DNA from: Deltaproteobacteria bacterium
Lineage (GTDB): Bacteria > Desulfobacterota > DSM-4660 > Desulfatiglandales > B25-G16
Length of the DNA: 16,378 nt
Assembly (NCBI GenBank): GCA_020355145.1
Contig: CP070660.1
Coordinates: 537,258 to 553,635, forward strand
Direction of reading: 5' to 3'
Below the pieces are notes generated by a model, which worked only from the letters and a program-made list of their open reading frames with translations, had not been told where the DNA came from and searched no databases. Shown here in pieces: positions 1 through 7,032 of this stretch (the stretch's first letter is position 1; each line of letters starts with the position of its first letter). The position numbers were made by a program, and so were the translations under genes.

Positions 1-326
1 ATAAAGACGACAAGATCCTTCCCGATGTCATGGATATCGCCGGCCACTGTCCCAATGACGACCTTTCCCAGGCGTGCTGCCTCTTCACCTTTCTTGAGAT
101 GGGGCTCGAGCTTTTGGACGATGCCCTTGAGGATCTCCCCGGAAAAAACGAGGTCAGGGATGAAGTACTTTTGACTGGCAAATCTTTTGCCCACGATATT
201 CATCCCTTCCTTGGTCTCCCCTAAAAGATCCATAGGATCGACCCCCTTTCCCAGGGCCTGATCAACGAATGCTAAGGCCTCTGGTTCCTTTAAATCCGAT
301 AGCAATTTCGCCAATTTTCCTGCCAT
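1..326 (-). CDS. Methyltransferase cognate corrinoid protein (B12-binding), N-terminal part
   Basis: The gene is cut by the left edge; 108 codons are visible. Residues about 1-85 match the helical cap domain of corrinoid proteins (MtbC/MtgC/MtaC-like and O-demethylase corrinoid subunits), including a segment reading SQKYFIPDLVFSGEILKG. The Rossmann-type B12 domain begins near residue 87 and carries the DxHxxG motif (D97, H99, G102), whose histidine is the lower axial ligand of cobalt. Such proteins carry a methyl group between a substrate-specific methyltransferase and a second methyltransferase acting on tetrahydrofolate or coenzyme M. The start ATG (326-324) follows a strong AGGAGG site. 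The methyl donor cannot be told, because the partner genes lie outside the window. By eye the stretch looks more GC-rich than the genes after position 844. Confidence 0.9.
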   Translation of the reverse strand, partial: MAGKLAKLLSDLKEPEALAFVDQALGKGVDPMDLLGETKEGMNIVGKRFASQKYFIPDLVFSGEILKGIVQKLEPHLKKGEEAARLGKVVIGTVAGDIHDIGKDLVVF

Positions 327-522
327 AGCTACAACCTCCTTTCTAAATAGTTGATAAAGAGCCTTGCCCCGGGAAGAAATTGATTCAGATTCCTCCCATT
401 TGCAGTAAGATACACAGCTACATTGCAGAGTGCAAGATCTTTTTCTTTTGGCTTTCTTGACTATATGGGCGGGTGCAAAACTTGAGTTATAATTTAATGG
501 GCGTTCCTCTTTTCGCGGTAGG

Positions 523-765
523 CATATTGAGCGAGTAACTGAGATTGGATCCCTGGTTGAAAGACGGGGGTTAAGGTATCAGTTTCGGAGCGAACTTGAC
601 GGTGATGAGGCAAAAAACGAAGAGCGAGTTGTTGTCATCAACACCTTTGGAGAACTCTTTGAGCTTTATGGTATTGGAACCGTTGTTTTTTGTGGTGCAA
701 GCCTGGTTCCGCTTTGAACGCCCACTAATCTGATCTATATGAGGCCCGCCCTGGCCCCTATCCCC
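523..765 (+). pseudogene. waaA: Decayed fragment of Kdo transferase gene (waaA/kdtA)
   Basis: Reading from 523 to the TGA at 715-717 gives 64 residues that match the C-terminal half of KdtA/WaaA, the enzyme that adds Kdo to lipid A precursors. They begin HIERVTEIGSLVERRGLRYQ and include INTFGELFELYG and VVFCGASLVPL, corresponding to the family's TxGEL..LY and VFVGGSLVP signatures in the nucleotide-sugar domain. The family's next block is usually GGHN..EPA. Here the frame stops first, and a shifted, indel-bearing echo readable as HN-LIYEA continues to about 765. No start codon or upstream two thirds of the gene is present; the same frame hits a TAA just before about 500. The fragment lies in front of lptF, another lipopolysaccharide gene. 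The match is from memory of family motifs, so the exact ends are approximate. Confidence 0.72.
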
Positions 766-790
766 TGATAGTCTCCATTTAAACCATCCA

Positions 791-819
791 TTGACACGGA
801 ATTATTTTTAATTTAACCT
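791..819 (+). promoter_or_regulatory. Putative sigma-70-type promoter for lptF
   Basis: A perfect TTGACA -35 box lies at 791-796. Possible -10 boxes are TTTAAC (812-817, 15-bp spacing) or TAACCT (814-819, 17-bp spacing), both weak. The site follows the kdtA remnant and precedes the likely lptF start at 928 by about 100 nt. The -35 is convincing, the -10 is not. Confidence 0.4.
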
Positions 820-927
820 TCAAGGTGTGCTTTCCTTAACCAGGTGGTATTATTAGCTTATCCTCCTGTTAGTCATATAGTGCTAATACCAGAGCCAGGA
901 GAGATGCAGGCCAATTTTAGGAAACCT

Positions 928-2031
928 ATGAAGAAGATTATAAATATATATATCTTTAAGGAGATGATTCCCAACTTTACCACCAGCCTTATTGTATTTA
1001 CGTTTCTTATACTTGCTGGTAGGATATTAAAGCTAACCGAATGGATGGTCAATCACGGGATAGACCTATTACAAGTCTTGTTAGTAACCCTCTATACGCT
1101 ACCCTATGTTCTCTTTTTTACCTTACCCATGGCAACCCTTTTGGCCTCACTGATAGCATTTTCGAGGCTCAATGAAGACAATGAGATGATCGCCTTAAGG
1201 ACATCTGGTGTAAGTCTATTTCAGATACTTCCCCCAGTGGTCACCTTCTCCATAATCAGTTATCTCTTTGCCTCCTTGGTAGCCATCTATCTGTTTCCTA
1301 TCGGTAATCATTCCATGGCAAGGCTCCTCTTTGAGGTAGCCCAGGTGAACACAAGTATCGGAATCAAGCAAGGTGTGTTCAATGACTCTATTCCCAACCT
1401 AGTACTATATGCCAATCATATATCCGCTAATGACCAGACAATGAAAGGGGTGTTTATATTTGATGAGAGGGATCCGACCCTTTCCAACACCATTATCGCA
1501 CGGCAAGGAAAGATAAGTTCAGACCCAAAACAGATGACCATCAATCTGCATCTTGTTGATGGATCTAGTTTTATGGTGAGCAAGGACTTAGATTCATCCA
1601 GAAGGCTGAGATTTAAATCCTATGACCTAAATATAGAACTTGAAGACATAATGCATAAATTCTCCTCACGGATGAAGGGCGAAAAGGAGATGTCCATATC
1701 TGAGCTCAGGCGTCAGCTTAAAGAAACCAAAGAGGGAACAGTTAGACACAATATCTTAACCATAGAATTACAGCGTAAGTTCTCGATTCCTTTAGCATGT
1801 TTGCTTTTGGGACTTATTGGCCTCCCCCTCGGTTTAATGATAAGGGCAAGAGGAAGATCTTGGGGGATTGCCCTGAGTATTGCTATCTTTATGGTTTACT
1901 ACATCCTGCTATCAGCAGCAGATAGTCTGGGTGAAACAGGCAAATTAAATCCTCTATTGGCCATATGGATACCGGACATGGTCTTGGGGGCTGCTACATT
2001 TATACTGTTCTGGCGGATAGCAAGAGATTAA
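928..2031 (+). CDS. lptF: LPS export ABC transporter permease LptF (YjgP/YjgQ family)
   Basis: LptF forms, with LptG and the ATPase LptB, the inner-membrane complex that extracts lipopolysaccharide and passes it to the Lpt bridge. The 367-residue product has the family layout: N-terminal membrane segments (about residues 16-35, 48-80 and 95-125), a periplasmic beta-jellyroll of about 150 residues, and three C-terminal membrane segments. The family motifs LPMATLLASL and LRTSGVSL lie in the coupling region. The stretch IKQGVFND in the periplasmic domain favours LptF over LptG. The start at 928 (MKKIINIY) has AGGA five bases upstream and gives the normal LptF N-terminus. In-frame ATG 904 and the GTG near 844 would only add an unusual extension. 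No lptG follows; the next gene converges and shares the stop region. Confidence 0.88.
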   Translation: MKKIINIYIFKEMIPNFTTSLIVFTFLILAGRILKLTEWMVNHGIDLLQVLLVTLYTLPYVLFFTLPMATLLASLIAFSRLNEDNEMIALRTSGVSLFQILPPVVTFSIISYLFASLVAIYLFPIGNHSMARLLFEVAQVNTSIGIKQGVFNDSIPNLVLYANHISANDQTMKGVFIFDERDPTLSNTIIARQGKISSDPKQMTINLHLVDGSSFMVSKDLDSSRRLRFKSYDLNIELEDIMHKFSSRMKGEKEMSISELRRQLKETKEGTVRHNILTIELQRKFSIPLACLLLGLIGLPLGLMIRARGRSWGIALSIAIFMVYYILLSAADSLGETGKLNPLLAIWIPDMVLGAATFILFWRIARD

Positions 2032-2873
2032 AGGGCCTGAGTGAACATCTCATCTGATATAGTTCCATCAGCGATCTTGGTGACTGGTCCGCTCATTGAG
2101 ATCAAGAAGTCGCTTGACACGGTGATGTCAATCTTACCTCCAGGCATGTGAACAGCCATTTGAGAGTCGCACAACCCTAACCTATAGGCAACGGCTGCTG
2201 CTGCACTGCTACTGCTACCAGAGGCCAAGGTATACCCTGCCCCTCGTTCCCAGATCTCGATCTGAATGTTCGCACGATCCAGAATCTTCATAAACTGAAC
2301 GTTCGTTCGATTTGGAAAGCGGGGATCTTTTTCGATTATGGGGCCCCATTTCCGAGCCTCTTCCGCAGTGACCTCATCCCGAAGAATTACACAGTGTGGA
2401 TTGCCAATAGTGGCTGCGCAAAAAGGTAACTCCTGTCCATGGACGACGATTGCCTCGTTTATGACTTCCCTAGGTGGTCCCTTGACAGGTACCTGGCGAC
2501 TGTGAAAACTGACTCTACCCATATCGACAGTGACATTTCTGCCTCCTTTGTGTACCTTGGCCCTGACCGTGCCCCCTGCAGTCATTATTGTGAATGGTCT
2601 CTCATGGACCAAACCTCTGTCCCAGAGATATCGAGAGAAGATCCGCAGGCCGTTGCCGCTTTTTTCTGCCTCGCTGCCGTCAGGGTTAAAGATTTGCAGG
2701 GAGATGTCACCTTCTGAGGTTTCAAATGGACCGAGGAGAATACCATCAGACCCAACGCCATAATTGCGATGACAAATCAATCGAATTTGGGAGGATGTTA
2801 ACTGGCCGCCCATGTCGGCGGGATTTAAAACGATATAGTCATTGCCGAGTGCGTGATATTTGAAGAATTGCAT
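2028..2873 (-). CDS. dapF: DapF-family protein (diaminopimelate epimerase fold) with both catalytic Cys replaced by Ser
   Basis: The 281 residues cover the full two-lobed DapF fold. Substrate-binding positions of diaminopimelate epimerase are kept: N11, the NPDGSEAE loop (63-70), GNPH (157-160), N191, and E209-R210 in ERGAG. True DapF uses two cysteines as acid and base, in the motifs ExCGNG and TxACGxGxxA. Here these read EKSGNG (S72) and TLASGSSSSA (S218), so both thiols are serine, and the E usually found in GAGET is Y214. The protein probably descends from DapF but may not be an efficient epimerase; it could be a specialised isomerase, a lyase or a binding protein. It follows leucine dehydrogenase by 32 nt and is probably co-transcribed. 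GGGG lies a few bases before the ATG. An automatic annotation would call it dapF. Confidence 0.85.
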   Translation of the reverse strand: MQFFKYHALGNDYIVLNPADMGGQLTSSQIRLICHRNYGVGSDGILLGPFETSEGDISLQIFNPDGSEAEKSGNGLRIFSRYLWDRGLVHERPFTIMTAGGTVRAKVHKGGRNVTVDMGRVSFHSRQVPVKGPPREVINEAIVVHGQELPFCAATIGNPHCVILRDEVTAEEARKWGPIIEKDPRFPNRTNVQFMKILDRANIQIEIWERGAGYTLASGSSSSAAAAVAYRLGLCDSQMAVHMPGGKIDITVSSDFLISMSGPVTKIADGTISDEMFTQAL

Positions 2874-2884
2874 ATGTACCCCAT

Positions 2885-2905
2885 TGCCCTCTAATGTTTA
2901 GGGCA
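2885..2905 (-). repeat. Intercistronic hairpin between leucine dehydrogenase and the dapF-like gene
   Basis: TGCCCT (2885-2890) and AGGGCA (2900-2905) form a perfect 6-bp inverted repeat with a 9-nt loop. It sits directly after the leucine dehydrogenase TAG and just before the GGGG ribosome-binding site of the next gene. There is no T run, so it is not a plain terminator; an mRNA-processing or translation-modulating stem is possible. Confidence 0.4.
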
Positions 2906-3991
2906 CTACGGTTTCAAGTCATCCACATACTTTTTGACTTCGGCGATTTTCCTGATTCTCTCCTCCGCCATCCGCTCGGCAGCTAAACAGGTCGATATCT
3001 TGTCCCGGTTAGCAATCTCGAAGACCCGCTCCATATTCTGATAGATACGGGACACCTTTTCCTTTCCTCGTTTGTGACTGACGCCACCGACGCACAGTCT
3101 ATCCGTGTCATAGATGGTCCCGCCGGCATTGGCAATGTAATCAGGTGCATAGACCATCCCCTTTTGTTCCAATAGCCCTCCATGGCGTTCCTCTTTGAGC
3201 TGGTTATTGGCGCTACCGGAAATGATCTTGCATCTCATCCGGGCCAGGGTTTCATCACAGATAACGGCCCCCAAGGCACACGGACAGAAGATATCGCACT
3301 CAACGTCGTAAATGGCGTCTGGATCCACCTTGTCCACGTCATACCTTGCAACCATGGCCTCAATTTTCTCGGGATCAATATCGGTCACCACCAACTTAGC
3401 CCCAAGCTCATGAAGCTGTTCGATGACGTTGTGCCCTACAGCCCCCAGACCCTGGACAGTTACCCTCTTACCTTCCAGGTTGTCCGAGCCATAAACGCGC
3501 TTACAGCAAGCCTGCATCGCACGGATGACCCCAAAGGCGGTCATAGGTGCAATGTCTCCGGCACCCCCCAGATAGGTGGGAAGGGTGACTACATATTCAG
3601 TTTCCATCCGGATATATTCCATGTCTTGTAGGGTGGTGCCTACATCCTCACCGGTGATGTACTTTCCTCCCAGGCGATTAATAAATTTTCCCAGGGCCCG
3701 GAAGATTGGCTCCCGATCCTTACGCTTAGGGTCTCCCATGATGACGGTCTTGCCGCCGCCCAGGTTGACACCAGCAGCCGCATATTTGTAAGTCATACCA
3801 CGGGCCAGTCGGAGGGCATCCTCAATGGCGTCCATCTCACTGTCGTACTGCCACATGCGGCATCCGCCAGCGGCAGGCCCCAGAGTGGTGTCGTGAATGG
3901 CAATAATGGCCTTAAAATCCAGGGCCTTATCCTGGCAAAGTAAAAGGTTCTCGTAATCGTAGCTTTCCATATAACCGAAAATCGATTCCAT
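2906..3991 (-). CDS. ldh: Leucine dehydrogenase (Glu/Leu/Phe/Val dehydrogenase family)
   Basis: This NAD-dependent enzyme reversibly deaminates leucine, valine and isoleucine to their 2-oxo acids and ammonia. The 361-residue product resembles Bacillus leucine dehydrogenase over its whole length, in the MESYDYE N-terminus, AIIAIHDTTLGPA and LARGMTYK. The catalytic lysines are K69 (MTYK) and K81 (GGGKT), and the catalytic aspartate is D116 in GEDVGTT. The NAD fold has GxGxxG at 181-186 (GLGAVG), and SANNQL lies later. ATG 3991-3989 is preceded by GGGAG four bases away. It is the first gene of a pair with the dapF-like gene. Codons look more GC-rich than those of lptF or pilS, so acquisition from elsewhere is possible. 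Substrate preference within the branched-chain amino acids cannot be read from the sequence. Confidence 0.93.
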   Translation of the reverse strand: MESIFGYMESYDYENLLLCQDKALDFKAIIAIHDTTLGPAAGGCRMWQYDSEMDAIEDALRLARGMTYKYAAAGVNLGGGKTVIMGDPKRKDREPIFRALGKFINRLGGKYITGEDVGTTLQDMEYIRMETEYVVTLPTYLGGAGDIAPMTAFGVIRAMQACCKRVYGSDNLEGKRVTVQGLGAVGHNVIEQLHELGAKLVVTDIDPEKIEAMVARYDVDKVDPDAIYDVECDIFCPCALGAVICDETLARMRCKIISGSANNQLKEERHGGLLEQKGMVYAPDYIANAGGTIYDTDRLCVGGVSHKRGKEKVSRIYQNMERVFEIANRDKISTCLAAERMAEERIRKIAEVKKYVDDLKP

Positions 3992-4382
3992 GGTACTCCC
4001 ACTTCTTATAATTTGATCTCATCATTAAGACAAAAACCCAATCTCATTTGGAGAAGCCGGGTCTTTTAGGCATTCCCTTCATGGCTCCCTCTCATCAAGA
4101 TTGAACCTATTTGGTTAAAGTTGATGTAAGTTAACCTAGAGTCAGTTAGATGGTCAAGAAGTTTTACCAGTTTGGTGGGGTGTTGGTGAGCTATGATATT
4201 TTTATTGAAATTTATTCCAGTTTAGAATATCCATACCTGGTAGCTTACTTTGACATACCTCCATTTTCAGGGATGGTAATCCGAAAGGTCAGCTTCTCAC
4301 CCCGGAAAAGGTCGATTTTTTATCAAAAAGATGGTGCAGCTACATAGGATATTGATACCCTTAGGGATTTAAAAGGGCTGTT
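3992..4382. other. Intergenic region between divergent genes, no gene seen
   Basis: About 390 bp separate the divergent starts of leucine dehydrogenase and the DUF364 gene. A 65-codon open frame at 4150-4347 (+) has no ribosome-binding site and no recognisable motif, so it is not called. The region probably holds promoters for both genes, but no convincing pair of boxes was found. Confidence 0.5.
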
Positions 4383-5144
4383 ATGAAGTCAACTACCGAA
4401 AGACTGCTGGAAAAGGGAATGGACCTGGCCGGTAACCAGATAGTCACTGATCTCAGGGTGGGCCTTGGCTATACCGCAGTAGAGGTTTCATACAAAGACG
4501 TAGGTCTGGCCTATACCTTTAGCCGTGATGTTAGTCGAAGGTGCACTGTGGGAAAAGAGACAGGAGAGATAACCGGAAGGTCAGCCAAGGAGCTCTTTGG
4601 ATGGTTGAGAAAAGGTGACCTTCTCTCCACCGCGATAGGATTAGCCACCTTGAATGCATTGCTCCAGGCTTACCTGCCTGAGAGTCTGGGTAAGGATTTT
4701 CTCCAGTTTTTAAAGATAGGCCCTAAAGATAGGGTAGGAATGGTAGGGTTCTTTCCACCCTTGATCCAACCTATCCGGCGAAGATGTGGCGAGCTTTTGG
4801 TATTTGAGAGGGAAGTAAATAAAGGAAAGGGATTATTGAGCCCGGAAGATATCAGATCTCACATACCAGATTGCTCCATCGTGATCCTAACTGCAACCAC
4901 CCTGATAAATCAGACATTTGACCAGATTACGAGACATATTGGAGGAGCCAGGGAGGTGGTTTTGGTGGGTCCATCTACACCGCTCCTTCCAGATATCTTT
5001 GAGGAGACCCCTATAACTTATCTGGCAGGGATTCAGATGATTGATGGGAAGAAATCCCTTCAGATAGTGAGTGAAGGAGGCGGGACACCAAGGCTTACGA
5101 GTTCGGGTTCAGTGAAGAAGATAGTAGTTGCCTCAAAATCGTAG
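4383..5144 (+). CDS. DUF4213/DUF364 protein (putative heavy-metal chelation family)
   Basis: The 253-residue product has the two parts typical of this family. The N-terminal DUF4213-like part (about 1-85) contains VTDLRVGLGYTAVEVS followed by a GLAYTF segment. The C-terminal DUF364 part contains GMVGFFPPLIQPIR, ILTATTLINQTFDQI and LVGPSTPLLPDIF. Family members have been likened to enolase-N-like and Rossmann-like domains and are common near metal or cofactor genes in anaerobes, but no reaction is established. It appears cytosolic, with no signal peptide. ATG 4383 has AAGGG six bases upstream. The gene converges on the fmdB-like gene with a 7-nt gap. Family assignment is good; function is unknown. 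Confidence 0.82.
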   Translation: MKSTTERLLEKGMDLAGNQIVTDLRVGLGYTAVEVSYKDVGLAYTFSRDVSRRCTVGKETGEITGRSAKELFGWLRKGDLLSTAIGLATLNALLQAYLPESLGKDFLQFLKIGPKDRVGMVGFFPPLIQPIRRRCGELLVFEREVNKGKGLLSPEDIRSHIPDCSIVILTATTLINQTFDQITRHIGGAREVVLVGPSTPLLPDIFEETPITYLAGIQMIDGKKSLQIVSEGGGTPRLTSSGSVKKIVVASKS

Positions 5145-5151
5145 TAACTTC

Positions 5152-5643
5152 TTAGGCATCTAAATCATAAAGGGTTTCGTCTCTATAAGGGGCTTTGGAT
5201 TTCTCTCTTGGAACCTTCTTTTCCGGGAGGGTAAGTGGTTCTTCCTCCAAGATATCTCCCATCTCTTCCTCAATTTTTTCAGGGTCTTCCCCCGCCTCCA
5301 TCCTCTCTATTGCCTCCTTCATCCCTTTCCCCAGATTTAACCCGGAGATCTCAGAGAGTCTGCGCATTACATTAGCTGCCTGTTTGGGATCATCTTCGTT
5401 GATATTTTGAGTTTCCTTTGCAAGCATACCAACAGCCTTTTCCATCTTCCCCTCATCAAAAGGGAGAGAATCTTCACTGTCTCCCTCAGGGCCCTGCCTC
5501 AGGATAGAAAAGCTCGAGAGAAGTCGTTTTAATTTCATCTCTCTGCATCTTGGACAGATTGGTTGTTTGCTTGTATTTATTGATTTTGAGTAAAAATTAA
5601 AGACGGTATTGCACCTTTCACAGTAGAATTCATAAACAGGCAT
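5152..5643 (-). CDS. FmdB-family zinc-ribbon protein with acidic C-terminal extension
   Basis: The N-terminus (MPVYEFYCERC) is the FmdB/CxxC_CXXC_SSSS zinc ribbon, with zinc ligands C8, C11, C30 and C33 and the usual RLLSSFS segment after the second pair. FmdB was named as a regulator of formamidase in Methylophilus, but most members have no assigned role. At 163 residues the protein is longer than the usual 70-110. The extra part (about 55-163) is rich in Glu, Lys and Asp, is predicted helical, and has segments such as EAIERMEAGEDPEKIEEEM suited to protein-protein contact. ATG 5643 follows GAGGAGAGG. The gene is divergent from purE and convergent with the DUF364 gene. No membrane segment is seen. 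Confidence 0.82.
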   Translation of the reverse strand: MPVYEFYCERCNTVFNFYSKSINTSKQPICPRCREMKLKRLLSSFSILRQGPEGDSEDSLPFDEGKMEKAVGMLAKETQNINEDDPKQAANVMRRLSEISGLNLGKGMKEAIERMEAGEDPEKIEEEMGDILEEEPLTLPEKKVPREKSKAPYRDETLYDLDA

Positions 5644-5749
5644 TGCCTCTCCTCGATTTCCTCTTCTTTATGCATATTATCAGCAGAATCCTGCCGTGAC
5701 AAGAAAAAAGCGAACTTTAATTTAATGAGAAGGTTCTTGAGATGAGGCA

Positions 5750-5778
5750 TTGAATTAGTGTAAAAGTAATATCATAAA
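5750..5778 (+). promoter_or_regulatory. Possible promoter for purE-tsaC-rapZ
   Basis: TTGAAT (5750-5755) and CATAAA (5773-5778) are spaced by 17 bp in the AT-rich divergent region between the fmdB-like gene and purE. Each box matches the sigma-70 consensus in four or five of six positions. Similar boxes are common by chance in AT-rich DNA, so the call is weak. Confidence 0.25.
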
Positions 5779-5871
5779 AGAATAATATAGGTTAAAATTA
5801 GTTAGGGAGATAAAGAGGGTTTTTCCTCCTGGAAAATTGAAAACTTAAACACCTAAATAAGGATTACGATT

Positions 5872-6357
5872 ATGCAAGATAGCCCATTGGTAGGAGTAGT
5901 CATGGGAAGCATCTCTGATAGGGATGTAATGGATGAATGTATAAAGACCCTAAAGGAGATGGACATAAATTTCGAGATAACCGTATCTTCTGCCCACAGG
6001 TCTCCAGATAAAACCAGGGATTACGCGATCAATGCCTCTGATAGAGGCATAGAGGTCATTATTGCAGGTGCTGGTTGGGCAGCACACCTGGCGGGGATAC
6101 TTGCTTCCTATACCAAATTGCCAGTCATCGGTGTACCTATTGAGTCCTCTCCTCTTAGTGGAATAGACTCGCTGCTGTCAACGGTCCAGATGCCTCCAGG
6201 TGTCCCTGTAGCTACTATGGCAATTGGTAGAGGCGGTGCCCGGAATGCCGCTGTATTTGCCGCCCAGATACTAGCCCTCAAGTATGATCACATTGCCAAG
6301 AGATTGGAAACCTACAAAGAGGGGCTGGTGAGGGTAAAAGGTGTAGAGAAAGAGTGA
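5872..6357 (+). CDS. purE: 5-(carboxyamino)imidazole ribonucleotide mutase PurE
   Basis: PurE moves the carboxylate of N5-CAIR to C4, giving CAIR in purine synthesis. The 161 residues are normal for a class I bacterial PurE. Visible motifs are GSISD (12-16), SAHRSP (40-45, with catalytic H42), the phosphate and loop motif GAGWAAHLAG (66-75, H72), IGVPI, and SLLSTVQMPPGVPVAT. The glycine and proline commonly seen in GAGGAAHLPG are W and A here, a modest deviation. No purK is adjacent, so N5-CAIR synthase must be encoded elsewhere or the enzyme must use another CO2 route. The start ATG has AAGGA nine bases upstream. The last codon and TGA overlap the GTG start of tsaC, indicating one operon. 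Confidence 0.95.
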   Translation: MQDSPLVGVVMGSISDRDVMDECIKTLKEMDINFEITVSSAHRSPDKTRDYAINASDRGIEVIIAGAGWAAHLAGILASYTKLPVIGVPIESSPLSGIDSLLSTVQMPPGVPVATMAIGRGGARNAAVFAAQILALKYDHIAKRLETYKEGLVRVKGVEKE

Positions 6358-7010
6358 GCTATTTAGTTAAAATTGATTCAGATGAATCCTTAAGAGAGGG
6401 GATAAATGAAGCTGTTAAAGTCATCTCAGAAGGAGGCGTTGTAGCCTTTCCCACGGAATCTTTTTATGGTTTAGGTGTAGATGCCACCAATCCCCATGCC
6501 ATTAAAAGGCTTTTTAGGATAAAAAAGAGAGATCCTGATCTCCCCATCCTCATCCTGATTTCTTCCCTAAGGAGGCTCCCTAAATACGTTACTTCTATTC
6601 CACCAGGGGCAAAGAGGATAGGGAAAGAATTCTGGCCCGGTGGACTTACCATGATCTTTCAATCTTCACCTGTCTTGCCATCAGTGTTGACGGCGGGTAA
6701 AGGAAAGGTGGGCATCAGGGTATCCAGCCATACCTTGGCCAATGCCCTGTCAAGGGCCCTAGATGTTCCAATCACAGGAACAAGTGCCAATATATCCAGA
6801 AGGCCTCCTTGCATAATGGCTGATCAGGTTGTAGAATTCTTAGGTGATGATCTGGATCTAATATTAGATGGAGGAATAACAGAAGGGAGATATTCTTCTA
6901 CCATCCTTGATGTGACAGTTGATCCCCCTTTGATTCTCAGGGAGGGGATTATAAAGACGGATGAAATTCTTAAGAGTGGTATCTACAGGAAGATAATCAA
7001 TCCTGCTTAG
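6354..7010 (+). CDS. tsaC: L-threonylcarbamoyladenylate synthase (YrdC/Sua5 family)
   Basis: This enzyme makes threonylcarbamoyl-AMP from threonine, bicarbonate and ATP, the first step of the tRNA t6A37 modification at ANN-decoding tRNAs. The 218-residue single YrdC domain shows FPTESFYGLG (32-41), the KxR nucleotide site in KKRD (57-60), WPGGLTMIF, and the SxN motif in TSANIS (S144, N146). There is no C-terminal Sua5 domain, so it is of the short TsaC/YwlC type. The start is GTG at 6354, inside the last codons of purE (GTGA overlap), which implies translational coupling. The partners TsaB, TsaD and TsaE are not in the window. Confidence 0.92.
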   Translation: MSYLVKIDSDESLREGINEAVKVISEGGVVAFPTESFYGLGVDATNPHAIKRLFRIKKRDPDLPILILISSLRRLPKYVTSIPPGAKRIGKEFWPGGLTMIFQSSPVLPSVLTAGKGKVGIRVSSHTLANALSRALDVPITGTSANISRRPPCIMADQVVEFLGDDLDLILDGGITEGRYSSTILDVTVDPPLILREGIIKTDEILKSGIYRKIINPA

Positions 7011-7032
7011 CTTCTGGTTAAGGAGTTGAATA

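Noticed and set aside
3182..3631. 149-codon open frame (+) opposite leucine dehydrogenase
   Set aside because: It is antisense to a clear full-length enzyme and has no family motif.
3990..4040. Minus-strand TTGTCT-N17-TATAAG promoter for leucine dehydrogenase
   Set aside because: The -10 box would lie only about 13 nt before the ATG, placing the transcript start inside the ribosome-binding site.
4150..4347. 65-codon open frame (+) between the leucine dehydrogenase and DUF364 genes
   Set aside because: No ribosome-binding site, no recognisable motif and a position inside a divergent promoter region; likely chance.
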